This document shows, piece after piece, positions 30,263 to 41,046 of a stretch of DNA of 64,000 bases. The notes under the pieces were generated by a model. The model was given only the letters and a program-made list of their open reading frames with translations. It was not told the origin of the DNA and did no database searches. The stretch lies in assembly GCF_963082655.1 (NCBI RefSeq), contig NC_081554.1, positions 46,372,826-46,436,825 of the forward strand. Direction: 5' to 3'. Origin of the DNA: Stomoxys calcitrans (lineage: Eukaryota > Arthropoda > Insecta > Diptera > Muscidae). The first letter of the stretch is position 1; each line of letters starts with the position of its first letter. The position numbers and the translations under genes were made by a program.

Positions 30263-31555
30263 CATGTAAGAGCGTGCTAAGTTCGGCCGGGCCGAATCTT
30301 ATATACTCTCCACCATGGATCGCATTTATCGAGTTCTATTCGCGGAATCCCTTTTTAGGCAAACAAAGAATATTGAATAAGAACTGTTATGCTATTGGAG
30401 CTACATCAAGTTATAGTCCGATGGGGACCATAAATGAATGCTGAACATTGTAGAAGTCTTTGTGTAATATTTCAGTTCATTCGAATAAGAATTTCGCCTT
30501 TTAGGGGTTCAAGAAGCAAAATCGGGAGATCGGTTTATATGGGAGCTGTATCAAGCTATTGATCGATTCTGACCATATTAGACACGTATGTTGAAGGTCA
30601 CTAGAGAAGCCGTTGTAGAAGATTTCTGCCAAATCGGATGAGAATTGCTCCTTCTAGAGGCTCAAGAAGTCAAGGTCTCAGATCGGTTTATGTGACAGCT
30701 ATACCAGATTATGTACCGATTGGAATCATACTTAACACAGTTGTTAGAATTGATACCAAAACACTACGTGCTAAATTTCAGTCAAATCGGATGAGAATTG
30801 CGCCGTCTAGAGGCTCAAGAAGTCAAGACCCAAGATCGGTTTATGTGACAGCTATACCAGATTATGAACCGATTTGAATCAGTTGCTGGAATTGATACCA
30901 AAACACTGCGTGCAAAATTTCAGTCAAATCGGATGAGAATTGCGCCGTCTAGAGGCTCAAGAAGTCAAGACCCAAGATCGGTTTATGTGACAGCTATACC
31001 AGATTATGAACCGATTTGAATCAGTTGCTGGAATTGATACCAAAACACTGCGTGCAAAATTTCAGTCAAATCGGATGAGAATTGCGCCGTCTAGAGGCTC
31101 AAGAAGTCAAGACTCAAGATCGGTTTATGTGACAGCTATACCAGATTAAGAACCGATTTGAATCAGTTGCTGGAATTGATACCAAAACACTGCGTGCAAA
31201 ATTTCAGTCAAATCGGATGAGAATTGCGCCCTCTAGGGGCTCAAGAAGTCAAGACCCAAGATCGGTTTATATGGCACCTATATCAAAACATGGACCCATA
31301 TGGCCCATTTACAATCCCCAGCGACCTACACTAATAAGAAGTATTTGTGGAAAATTTCAAGCGGCTAGCTTTACTCCTTTGAAAGTTAGCGTGCTTTCGA
31401 CAGACAGACGGACGGACGGACAGACGGACCGACATGGCTAGACCGACTTAAAATGTCATGACGATCAAAAATATATATACTTTATGGGATCTTAGACGAA
31501 AATTTTGAGGTTTTACAAACGGAATGACTAGATTAGTATACCCCCATCCTATGCT
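30263..31555 (-). mobile_element. Family A HINE-like element with 142-bp amplification
   Basis: ACATGTAAGAGCGTGCTAAG, perfect hairpin TTCGGCCGGGCCGAA, ACTCTCCACCATGG, one 153-bp unit, then three 142-bp units (30795-31220), microsatellite at about 31400-31430, and the end GTATACCCCCATCCTATGC. The last inverted-repeat bases are lost. Confidence 0.78.
30795..31220 (+). repeat. Recent tandem amplification, 3 x 142 bp
   Basis: Units start at 30795, 30937 and 31079. Units 1 and 2 are identical and unit 3 differs at two bases. The unit differs from the neighbouring 153-bp unit by an 11-bp deletion (GAATCATACTTAACACAGTT shortened to GAATCAGTT). Confidence 0.92.
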
Positions 31556-31559
31556 ATCT

Positions 31560-32950
31560 CCCTCCCTTGGTAATGGTCATTGAGACTTTGTTTATTGTTT
31601 TCACATAACATGGCAAAAAAGATTTGATTGAAAAGACCTCTCGCTATGCCTATCATTTAAAAATTATTTCCATTAGCCAATTGTCGGGATTATTTCAGGT
31701 GATTGATTGATGTGGATATTATTTCGTACCTTTTTGATATTTATATGTTATCCTTTAGTGATTTATTAAACTATATCTATATCCTTTTATGATTTGTTTT
31801 TGCAGACTCGCATACTTACATCCAATTTTGTTATATCGCACGTTTCTGCACACAGCAAGCTAAAATAACATGTTTTATGATAAATGTGTGTATGTGTTAT
31901 GAAAATGCTCGTAGCAATCTCGTAAAAGGGTTTCTTTGGCTTGTGAAGGATTCTTTGTGAAAAGAAAAGGATTTGCTTCCCACAAAATGATTTATGATAA
32001 ATATGGCAATACACACAAGAGTATTGCCAGCTATAAAACTTCTGCAAAAACCTACTTATGCAAAAATCTTCCTTCCACTTTGCCAACTAGCAGCTAAATT
32101 ATTGCCTTAATCGCTGATGTAATCACTCAAGTAATATTTCATGTAGATGAATTTAATTAACAGCAATCACTCATTCATTTGCAAACATCTTACGAGTGCA
32201 ATTTCATAGCTGTATAACCAACTCAAGAGGAAGTGTTATTCCTTTCGATGCAGGCATCGTTTATATACTGAGTGCAATTATGAGTAAAGTGTGAATCTCA
32301 TTACAAAATAATGATATACTAGCACTCATTATAGGTAATGAGTGAAGAAGTTTTACAACTTTGATTGTTTTCGGGTCAATAGCCAACCTTTGCAAGTTAA
32401 ATTAAATACTGAAAAAGATTTCAGAAAACTCAAACGGTCTGCCTAATGTTAACGACCTATGTTAATGATTGATGGTCCATGGTTTCCAAATCTGCAGCTC
32501 GATTGTGCAAACTCTCTACAGAGAAGACGCATTTGTGAACGTAATTGAATAGTACAACAAAAACAGCAACATTCCTTTTTAAATTACTCAAAATATTTCA
32601 ATATGTTGTAAATTTGCATTGTATAAAAATTTCAAAACGTAGTCTAGTTGCTGCAACTGCTTGGAATTTAATACTAATGAAAAAAGCTCTGCGTTTACTC
32701 TTAGTTTTTGAAACAACTTTTAAACCCATATAAGTTACAAAATTGTTCAACAACCAACTCAATGAGGATGTATAATATTCGCCATCTTGGGAGTAATTGC
32801 ATTCAAACCATATTTATTTTCGCAAAGTAAAATAATATGACATGGCTTATACTTTATTCAAATGCAGTAAAAGAAGGCAAACTATTTGGTTTTTGGTTAA
32901 AAGTTGGTGAAAGAGCCCACTTCGAATAAATAAGTGAAGCCGATAGAATA
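31560..32950. other. AT-rich spacer without recognisable features
   Basis: Unique AT-rich DNA with no coding or terminal-repeat signal that I can support. Confidence 0.55.
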
Positions 32951-32954
32951 AAGG

Positions 32955-33381
32955 TTAACTAAGGTAAAGTTTATGTGGCAGTCTGCCGTCAGACTCATTT
33001 AGACGTTATCATCCATTATTCCATACCACAGAAACTGGAGAAGGAAGATGATTTCTAGTTGCTACCGTTGAGCCAATGAGGTAGCCCAACAACTGGCGGA
33101 TGTTCACATAGGCTAAATGAGACAAGTTCTCAGAGAAATAAGAACCTAAAGTGGAACTCCTTCTTACTGCCAGTGCGGGACACACACACAGCAAATGTTC
33201 TATAATCTCTTTTTCCTCACTGTCGCAAGTAACGACTTCTGCAAAAGATTCCAGTTCCACTGGAATTTGCAAGATAGTTTCTAGCCTCGTAAGCTCATCT
33301 GCTTTACAATTTGATGATTTCGTATTCTTTGTATATAAACCTGACCTTCTGATACTAGAAAATAGGAATTTTGTTATATTG
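32955..33381 (-). pseudogene. RNase H-type LINE C-terminal tail, copy 2
   Basis: Minus-strand translation reads SSNCKADELTRLET (end of an RNase H domain), IIEHLLCVCPALAVRRSSTL (the HxLCxCPAL motif of jockey/LOA/I-type C-termini) and a tail to the stop at 33009. The 3' UTR (AACGTCTAAATGAGTCTGAC, GCAGACTGCCACATAAAC) is homologous to the 3' UTR of the copy at 27500-29200, which ties both to one family. It is cut at its upstream side by a mariner MITE. The frame is otherwise open. Confidence 0.75.
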
Positions 33382-33383
33382 TA

Positions 33384-33574
33384 TTGGGTTGCCCAAAAAG
33401 TAATTGCGGATTTTTTAAAAGAAAGTAAATCCATTTTTAATAAAACTTAGAAAGAACTTTAATCAAATATACTTTTTTTACACTTTTTTCTAAAGCAAGC
33501 TAAAAGTAACAGCTGATAACTGACAGAAGAAATAATGCAATTACAGAGTCACAAGCTGTGAAAAACCAACCCAA
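33384..33574 (-). mobile_element. Mariner MITE, 191 bp, right end trimmed
   Basis: It starts TTGGGTTGCCCAAAAAGTAA after a TA and ends AAAACCAACCCAA before a TA, the mariner target. The interior is the reverse of the copy at 48136-48374 (shared block AAGCAAGCTAAAAGTAACAG). About 48 bp including the inner part of one terminal repeat are missing. No transposase is encoded. Confidence 0.85.
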
Positions 33575-33576
33575 TA

Positions 33577-33925
33577 TATAGCCGCTATATAGACCGATCT
33601 CCAGGCTTTAAGTCTTCAAGCAATAAATTGGTAATTTTTCATCCTATTTCGATCGAATTTGGCACAGTAAATTCTGGTAGACCCCTACACATTTCTGTGA
33701 AGTGCGGTCCACATTGGACCATCCTTGGTTATAGTTGCCATATATACTGATTTTCCGATAACACGTAATGAGCCTATAAAAGGAACATTTTTCATCCAAT
33801 TTCGGTGAATTATGGCACATTAAGTTCTGGTAGACTCCTACACGTATTTGTTGAATGTGGGCCAGATCGGACCATATTTGGATCTAGCTGCCATAGAGAC
33901 CGATTTTACGATATAGAGTACTAGC
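33577..33925 (+). repeat. Family B units
   Basis: Two to three diverged units: ATAGCCGCTATATAGACCGA, TTGGCACAGTAAATTCTGGT, GATCTAGCTGCCATAGAGAC. No termini. Confidence 0.6.
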
Positions 33926-33985
33926 TGGACAAGGCCCGCTCCACTGCGCCTTCTTTAACTTTCTAATATCTATTTAGGGTGGGGA
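33926..33985 (-). repeat. Helitron-like H 3' end
   Basis: On the minus strand it reads AGGCGCAGTGGAGCGGGCCT then TGTCCAGCTAGT, the end module of H elements. The rest of the element is absent. Confidence 0.6.
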
Positions 33986-34009
33986 CACTTCGTCCTGAAT
34001 GTGGATATC

Positions 34010-34165
34010 GTACCACCGTAGCCTATGTTCGCCTATGACGCTGACCGCTAGTGCTGGCGACATATGCGAGGTAGCATGGTCATATAAAAAATTCTCCTCA
34101 AAGAGGTATCGTACTGTGGCACACCGTACGGACTCGGCTATAAAAAAAAAATCAAAAATAAAAAA
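34010..34165 (+). mobile_element. SINE with internal deletion
   Basis: The head ACCACCGTAGCCTATGTTCG lacks box A and box B reads only CTAGTGCTGGCGA. The body shows GCGAGGTAGCATGGTCATAT, GAGGTATCGTACTGTGGCAC and GGACTCGGCTATAAAAAAAA. It ends in an A-rich stretch that borders a family A element. Confidence 0.6.
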
Positions 34166-34167
34166 AA

Positions 34168-35035
34168 AACAAGTAAAAGCGTGCTAGGTACGGCCGGGCT
34201 GAATCTTATATACCCTCCACCATGGATCGCATTTGTCGAGTTCTTTTCCGGGCATCTCTTCTTTGGGAAAAAAGGATATAAGAAAAGATTTCCTCTGCTA
34301 TTAGAGCGATATCAAGATATGGTCCGGTTTGGACCACAATTAAATTATATGTTGGAGGCCTGTGTAAAATGTCAGCTAATTCGAATAAGAATTCCGCCCT
34401 TTGGGGGCTCAAGAAGTAAAATAGAGAGATCGATTTATATGGGAGCTGTATCGGGCTGTAGGCCGATTCAGATCATAATAAACACGTATGTTGATGGTCA
34501 TGAGAGAATCCGTCGTACAAAATTTCAGGCAAATCGGATAATAATTGCGACCTCTAGAGGCTCAAGAAGTCAAGATCCCAGATCGGTTTATATGACAGCT
34601 ATATCAGGTTATGAACCCATTTAAACCATACTTGGCACAGTTGTTGGATATCATGACAAAACACGTCGTGCGAAATTCCTTTCCAATCGGATAAGAATTG
34701 CGCCCTCTAGAGGCTCAAGAAGTCAAGACTCCAGATCGGTTTATATGACAGCTATATCAAAACATGGACCGATATGGCCCATTTACAATACCAACCGACC
34801 TACACTAATAAGAAGTATTTGTGCAAAATTTCAAGCGGCTAGCTTTACTCCTTCGGAAGTTAGCGTGCTTTCGACAGACAGACAGACGGACGGACGGACG
34901 GACATGTCTAGATCGACATGAAATTTCACGAAGATCAAGAATATATATACTTTATGGGGTCTCAGACGAATATATCGAATAGTTACAATCAGAATGACGA
35001 AATTAGTATACCACCCATCCTATGGTGGAGGGTAT
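34168..35035 (-). mobile_element. Family A HINE-like element, complete
   Basis: ACAAGTAAAAGCGTGCTAGG, hairpin damaged at one arm (GTACGGCCGGGCTGAA), ACCCTCCACCATGG, units, microsatellite (GACGGACGGACGGACGGACA near 34885-34905), and a matching inverted repeat ATGGTGGAGGGTAT at 35022-35035. It is short because it has few internal units. Confidence 0.8.
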
Positions 35036-35109
35036 AATAAGGTCCTCTATTGTTGATAAACTCAACTTGAATCGAAAAAACAAATATATCGGTTTTTAAA
35101 GGGTATTTC

Positions 35110-36235
35110 GGGCGTGGTCACTTGGCCATCAGTCGGTGGTCAGTTGGCCATCAAAGATCGGTAAATAAGTTGTGTTTGAAGGTGGGGTGGACTCCAGGGC
35201 TTTTGTCCCGAATATGAATATCAATTTCCCAAAAATCAATAAATTGGATATCAAATTCGTTTTATACTCTCTAATATCTTTCATTTGAGTCCCATATTGC
35301 CATAGTGGGTCAATTAATCTATTCGACGTACTTTTAGGAGGAAAAGAGCCACCTTGACTTGAACGCAAGTTTTAATGTCATATTTTAATATACTCCCGAA
35401 ATTTCTTTCATTTGCATCCTATATAGCCCTGGTTGGCTGATATGCCCATTTAAGGATGAGGCGACCTCCCATTACTTGGACCTAATTTTTTATGCCATAT
35501 TTGTAATCTACTACCGGATACCTTTCATTTGAGTCCCATATTGATAGGAACGTTGAATGCTTTTGTTTAGAGGAGTTTTTGGGTTGGGGCGACCCGTTAG
35601 GTACTTGGACCCAAAATTTAATATAATTTTAATTTTCTAGTCTCCTATAACTTTCATTGGATACCCATATTGTGCTCATCAGTCCTCTTTTGAATTTGAG
35701 TGTCGTTTTTGGTGTAAGGGGGAGGGTCAGCCACCATCCGATATCTAAAAATTATATAACGTATGTTTCCCTTTTATTATTCTATGGAACAAACCTGCAA
35801 ACCGAGTCTCATATATAATCATGATGGGTCATATGCCAATGTGGGGAGTTTTTGGGAGGTGGGATGACCCCCTACACTTGTATGCCAGATTCGTAATCTA
35901 CTCCCGAATACCTTAAATTTAAGCCCCATTTTGATATGGAAGGCCAATTTGTATGTTTTTAGACATTTTGGGGTTAGAGCGACTTCCTGGGTACTTGGAC
36001 CCAATTTTTAATATCATATTCGTATTCTACTTTTTAATACCTTTCATTTGATATCCATATTGTTTTTATCGGACCACTTGTGATTTTGGGTTATATTTTT
36101 GGGGCAACGGGGAGGGTCCGCCCCTTCCGATATCAACAAATTATAAAGCATATTGCTTCTTTCTGACCATATTCGTAATCTACTCCCGAATACCTTTCAT
36201 TTGAGTCCCATATTGTGATGATCGTCAATTCCAAA
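35110..36235 (-). repeat. Helitron-like H array, inverted
   Basis: Units read in reverse (ACCTTTCATTTGAGTCCCAT, GTACTTGGACCCAA), with two G-rich head blocks (GTAAGGGGGAGGGTCAGCCA near 35720; CAACGGGGAGGGTCCGCCCC near 36105). No CTRRT end is preserved. Confidence 0.6.
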
Positions 36236-36455
36236 TTTCATCGAAATCGGATGAAAAATGCTCCTCTTATGAGTTCAATATTCTATATCGGAAGATGGGT
36301 TTATATGGCAGCTATATCCAAATATGCTTCGATCTGGACCACATTCAACAGATAGGGTTAGGGGTCTTTCACAACTCAATGTACCCAATTTCATGGAAAT
36401 CGGATGGAAAGTGCTCCTTTTACAGGCACATTGTATCAAGGATAACACAGTGTTC
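36236..36455. repeat. Diverged 153-bp-type units
   Basis: ATGGCAGCTATATCCAAATA and TCATCGAAATCGGATGAAAA / TCATGGAAATCGGATGGAAA mark about one and a half units between an H array and a LINE. Confidence 0.5.
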
Positions 36456-37790
36456 CTACGGAGACATGATCAATTAGAAAGCTTTCGCAACCTAACGCCA
36501 GTGGTCGCAGCAATTTGTCTAGCCACAATGTCCAGAGGCATAAGGTGTAGCATTAAATTCAGTGCATCAGATGGTGTCGTCCTCAGTGTGGCAGTGATGC
36601 ACAAACAGGCCTCTGGATCAGGTTCAGTATTGAACCGTAGGTGGCCGTCCACCAGACAACATCACCATATAGCAATATAGGGCTGACAACTGCAGTATAT
36701 ACCCAATGCATAACACGCGGTCTAAACCCCCAACTTTTGCCAATGGCTCTCATGCAGGTGTATAGGGCAAGAGTGGCCTTTCTTGTCTTTTCCAAAATGT
36801 TGGATTTGAACTTAAATTTCCTGTACAGCAAAACACCCAGGTATTTTGCGCTTTCTGTGAATGGAACATTCTTTCCATCCAAGGAGACAGGTTCCATTGT
36901 AGGCAACTTGTATCTCCTGCTGCAAAGAACTACTTCTGTCTTGCACGGATTTTTACCTAGACCACTTTCGGTAGCCCCAATTTCCTGCCCAGCAAAACAC
37001 CCAGGTATTTTGCGCTTTCTGTAAATGGCCCATTCTCTCCTCCCAAGGAGACAGATTCCACAGTAGGCAGCTTGTATCTCCTGTTGCAAAGAACTACTTC
37101 TGTCTTGCACGGATTTATATCTAGACCACTAGCCCACTTTGCTGTTGCACGTAGAGCTTCCTGAAGTATATCTCTTTGAGTGCTGGAAAACTTTCCCCTA
37201 ACCGCAATTGCCACGTCATCAACAAACGCGACCATTTTTACACCTTTTTCTTCTGCCAGAGACAACAATTTATTGTTAATGGCTATATTCCAAACTAAAG
37301 GAGACAGTACACCTCCTTGAGGCGTTCCTCTGCTGACCCATCTTTTTGGATCCACAGATCCCAAGCCTGCCGTAATGCATCTTTTAGTAAGTTTTTAATA
37401 AATTTTCTTACGGTAGAGTTGATGCCTAGAAACTACAACTCCTTCATGATTGGCATCGGTTTAACATTATTGAAAGCACCTTCAATGTCTAGAAATGCTA
37501 CTATTGTGTATTCCTTGACAGCGAGAGAACCCTCTATGTAGCCGACTGGGTGGTGAAGGGCTGTTTTAGTGGATTTGCTTTTACTAAATGAATGCCGCTG
37601 CGGCAACAGCGATCTCCGGCGATATTTGCCCTAAGATGTGTTGCTATCAACCTCTCAAGAGGAAGACAGACTAATAGGAGGAAAACCTATCGCCTTCGTG
37701 TGGTAGGGTCTTCCTGCTTTTGGAATGAAAATTAACTTTGTGTCTCTCCGCCCTACAGTTATATAAAACGTACTGATACAAGGACTAAGG
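36456..37790 (-). pseudogene. RNase H-type LINE (jockey/LOA-like), dead copy 3, with internal duplication
   Basis: Minus-strand motifs in order are EYTIVAFLDIEGAFNN (motif A intact here), VSRGTPQGGVLSPLVWNIAI, VKMVAFVDDVAIAVRG (FVDD instead of YADD), INPCKTEVVLCNRRYKLPT, SAKYLGVLLGRKL. A second, overlapping KTEVVLC...YLGVLL block follows, then RPRVMHWVYTAVVSPILLYG and LRTTPSDALNLMLHLMPLDI. The repeated block reflects a 164-bp direct duplication (36829 and 36993). Frameshifts and stops break the polymerase. It is truncated on both sides and is a sister of the copies at 27.5 and 33.0 kb. Confidence 0.85.
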
Positions 37791-38408
37791 ATGGTATCAG
37801 TGTCTTGTATAATAAAATTTTCGTCTGTCGAGAGATGGTTTTGCTCCCCATCTTCTTACTTATCCACAATAGCATTTGTTAGTCAGTATTATCCTTTGTT
37901 TTAGTTCAAAACTGGTTTCATTTCTTTTGCTGACCATCTCAAAGCTGTCGCTCCCAGCTCTTTCCATTTTCTTTATCTGCTCGGGTGCACAGTACTTTGT
38001 GGGAATTGATATCATCCTCTCTGTCTTGTCTGCATTTACTGTCAAGCCTAGTTTCGTTGATTATTTTTCGATACTTTCAAAGGCTGCAAATGCTTCTTCT
38101 GGTGACAGACTTGGGTATACGTTCTTCTAGGCAAATTGAAAGAGGAGCTGATGCATACGCCTTAATAGCGAGTCGTCCCCGGTCTTAAATAGTTCAGCTG
38201 GCAACCCATCGGCTCCTGCTGCCTTATTGTTTTTCAGCCGGATTACAGCATCGTGGGCCTCGTTTTGACTGGATGGTAAACATTCTAAACCATCATCAGG
38301 GATTGGTTCTGAGGGATGAGTATTCCACAGCTGATACCAGCAGCTGGAAGGAGTGTTCTTTCCATAACCTCAGTACACTATCTACATCAGTTTTCAGTTT
38401 TTCTTTTT
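37791..38408 (-). pseudogene. RTE-like LINE fragment, part 1 (interrupted by family A)
   Basis: Minus-strand segments match the 60.9-63.0 kb copy: TVNADKTERMISIPTKYCAP (thumb), then a deletion at about 38112 that removes the YADD palm region, then finger-side sequence (AAGAVGLPAELFKTGDDSLL-type reading near 38170-38230). No active polymerase is possible. It continues at 39590 after the inserted element. Confidence 0.75.
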
Positions 38409-39589
38409 ATACCCTCCACCATAAGATGGGGGGTATACTAATTTCGTCATTCTGTTTGTAACTACTCGAAATATTCGTCTGAGACCCCATAAAGTATATA
38501 TATTCTTGATCGTCGTGAAATTTTATGTCGATCTAGCCATGTCCGTCCGTCTGTCCGTCCGTCCGTCCGTCCGTCCGTCCGTCCGTCCGTCTGTCTGTCG
38601 AAAGCACGCTAACTTCCGAAGGAGTAAAGCTAGCCGCTTGAAATTTTGCACAAATACTTCTTATTAGTGTAGGTCGGTTGGTATTGTAAATGGGCCATAT
38701 CGGTCCATGTTTTGATATAGCTGCCATATAAACCGATCTTGGGTCTTGACTTCTTGAGCCTCTAGAGTGCGCAATTCTTATCCGATTGGAATGAATTTTT
38801 GCACGACGTGTTTTGTTATGATATCCAACAACTGCGCCAAGTATAGTTCAAATCGGTCCATAACCTGATATAGCTGCCATATAAACCGATCTTGGGTCTT
38901 GACTTCTTGAGCCTCTAGAGTGCGCAATTCTTACTCGATCAGAATGAAATTTTGCACGACGTGTTTTGTTATGATATCCAACAACTGTGCCAAGTATGGT
39001 TGAAATCGGTCCATAACCTGATATAGCTGTCATATAAACTGATCTGGGGATTTGACTTCTTGAGCTTTTAGATGGCGCAATTCCTATCCGATTTGGCTGA
39101 AATTTTGCATGACGTATTTTATTTTTACTTTCAACAACTGTGTCAAATAAGGTTCAAATCGGTTCATAACCTGATATAGCTGCCATATAAACCGATCTGG
39201 GATCTTGACTTCTTGACCCCTGGAGGTCGCAATTATTATCCGATATGCCAGAAATTTTGTACGACGGATCCTCTCATGACCATCAACAAACGTGTTTATA
39301 ATGGTCTGAATCGTTCCCATATAAATCATTCTCTCTATTTTACTTCGTGAGCCCCAATGGACGCAATTCTTATACGAATTGGCTGAAATTTTACACAGGT
39401 CTCCAACATATAATTTAATTGTGGTCCGAACCGGACCATATCTTGATATCGTTTTAATAGCAGAGCAACTCTTTTCTTATATCCTTTTTTGCCTAAGAAG
39501 AGATGCCAGGAAAGAACTCGACAAATGCGATCCATGGTGGAGGGTATATAAGATTCGGCCCGGCCGAACTTAGCACGTTTTTACTTGTT
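38409..39589 (+). mobile_element. Family A HINE-like element, complete, nested in RTE-like LINE
   Basis: This is the reference copy for the family. The left inverted repeat ATACCCTCCACCAT is at 38409-38422. Then come GTATACTAATTTCGTCATTC, CATAAAGTATATATATTCTT, the (GTCC)n microsatellite at 38541-38600, internal units, the right inverted repeat ATGGTGGAGGGTAT at 39534-39547, the perfect hairpin TTCGGCC-C-GGCCGAA at 39554-39568 and a T-rich end TTTTTACTTGTT. The host LINE sequence resumes without a target duplication between T residues. This is the layout described for Helentron-associated elements such as DINE-1/mini-me. No protein is encoded. Confidence 0.88.
38541..38600. repeat. (GTCC/GTCT)n microsatellite of nested family A copy
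   Basis: About 60 bp of GTCY tetramers directly after TCGATCTAGCCAT, the conserved block present in all families. Confidence 0.9.
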
Positions 39590-39975
39590 TGTCACTGCGG
39601 GAGGATGTGCTTACACAAAAGCCATAGGTTTGATGTTTAATTCTTTGCTAGAATTTTCGGACTGCATTCTGGCTCCTTAACATCTCGATTCGCTCACACT
39701 CACGTCTTTCCGTTTTCTTCTTCTTACTCTCTACTTTTCTCCCGATACCTCTTCCTGGCGATTTGCTTTCGACTGTAATGTTGCCCTGAATACCGCATTT
39801 TTGGCTCCAGTACCTTTTTGGCACTCCTGGTCGTACCATGGGTTCCTTGGGGGAGGCTTTCGGTACCCACTTAGGGATGTTGCAGCTCTTTCCATGGAGT
39901 GGGCAATGGTTTGCCAATTCTTCTTCAAGCAACTGGGTCCGCCAAGTGCAATATGTCTTTGCAAAAATATAAAAC
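39590..39975 (-). pseudogene. RTE-like LINE fragment, part 2
   Basis: Minus-strand reading contains KKKTERRECERIEMLRSQNA (basic linker between endonuclease and polymerase) and ANHCPLHGKSCNIPKWVPKA, both also recognisable near 62.6-62.9 kb. It joins in order with 37791-38408 once the family A element is removed. Upstream endonuclease sequence is missing. Confidence 0.75.
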
Positions 39976-41045
39976 AAATTTGTTATTATGGCCAATATAA
40001 ACGGTTATTTAATTTGGTTACAGAGGTAATAGAATGTAAATATCAAAACCAAGAGGGGCATATAACTAAAAAAAAAACTTTTTTTTAACCCCTCAACGTT
40101 TGAAAAGTTACTGAGTTGCCGCCTTCTTGCATGGCATGAATCAGGCATAATGATATCAATATTTCTGCCTACAGTTTAAATATTTTTTGCTTTTCTTTGT
40201 TTTCTGGTTTCTTTCATTTAGAAGTGTTGCCTTTAATAGCCACTTTATCCCTTCAAGTGCCACCAATTGAATGGAAACTGCCAAGTGTGAACGATTGTAC
40301 ACCACTCGAATGTTGAATAAGTGAATGAAAATATGTTGCCAGCTTCAGCTTTTCTGTCTTCTTTAGGATGTAGGATGTGGATACATTGCAGCGTATACTT
40401 AATATTCATATTGCACATTAAGTAGACGTCAAAGTGTTTTTGCGGCCATTACATTGAGCATTCATTCCGTGCAGCCATCGCCATCGCCATCAGCATTACC
40501 ATCACCATCGCCATCGACATCCCTGTTGTCGTCATTGAATTGAACATATTTTCACTTAAATTGAAAAACAAAACTGTTTGGAATTATACCGGGCAACAAT
40601 CGAATCAAAACAAACAAACAAACAAACGCGCCACATACACTCGTCCCAGCATCGTTTAAGCCATAATCCACACCATAGCTGTATGGAATGGCTTACGCGG
40701 CATACAACTGTTATAGCCAAAAGACCATTGCTGAACAAAAACAAACAAAACGAAAAAAAAGGGAAGAAGAAAGCTTCGAAAAGTCCACACGAATTTTAAA
40801 TGATTTTAAATGTAGGTAATTTAATTTTATGGTTACCCTCCTAGGGAGGGTTTTAATATGGCACTTCATAAGGATGTGGCTGGTATTGGTATTGCTGTTG
40901 TAACCGATTTTTGAAGTTCTTGTTTTTTATTATATGGGGCAAAAAGAGAAAAACGAAGTATGCCACATACTTGTTACTCTGAAATAATTTCCAAAAATAT
41001 TTAAGAAGATGTATTTGAATTCAGGTAATGAGTCAAGTTAATACA
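39976..41045. other. Unique spacer with a (CATCGC)n microsatellite
   Basis: Unique AT-rich DNA. Positions about 40469-40525 carry an imperfect hexamer repeat (CATCGCCATCGCCATCAG). No gene seen. Confidence 0.55.
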
Positions 41046-41046
41046 A

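Noticed and set aside
39554..39585. Rho-independent terminator (hairpin followed by T-rich tract)
   Set aside because: The hairpin recurs at the end of every family A/B element at a fixed distance from an inverted repeat, so it is an element terminus, not a transcription terminator.
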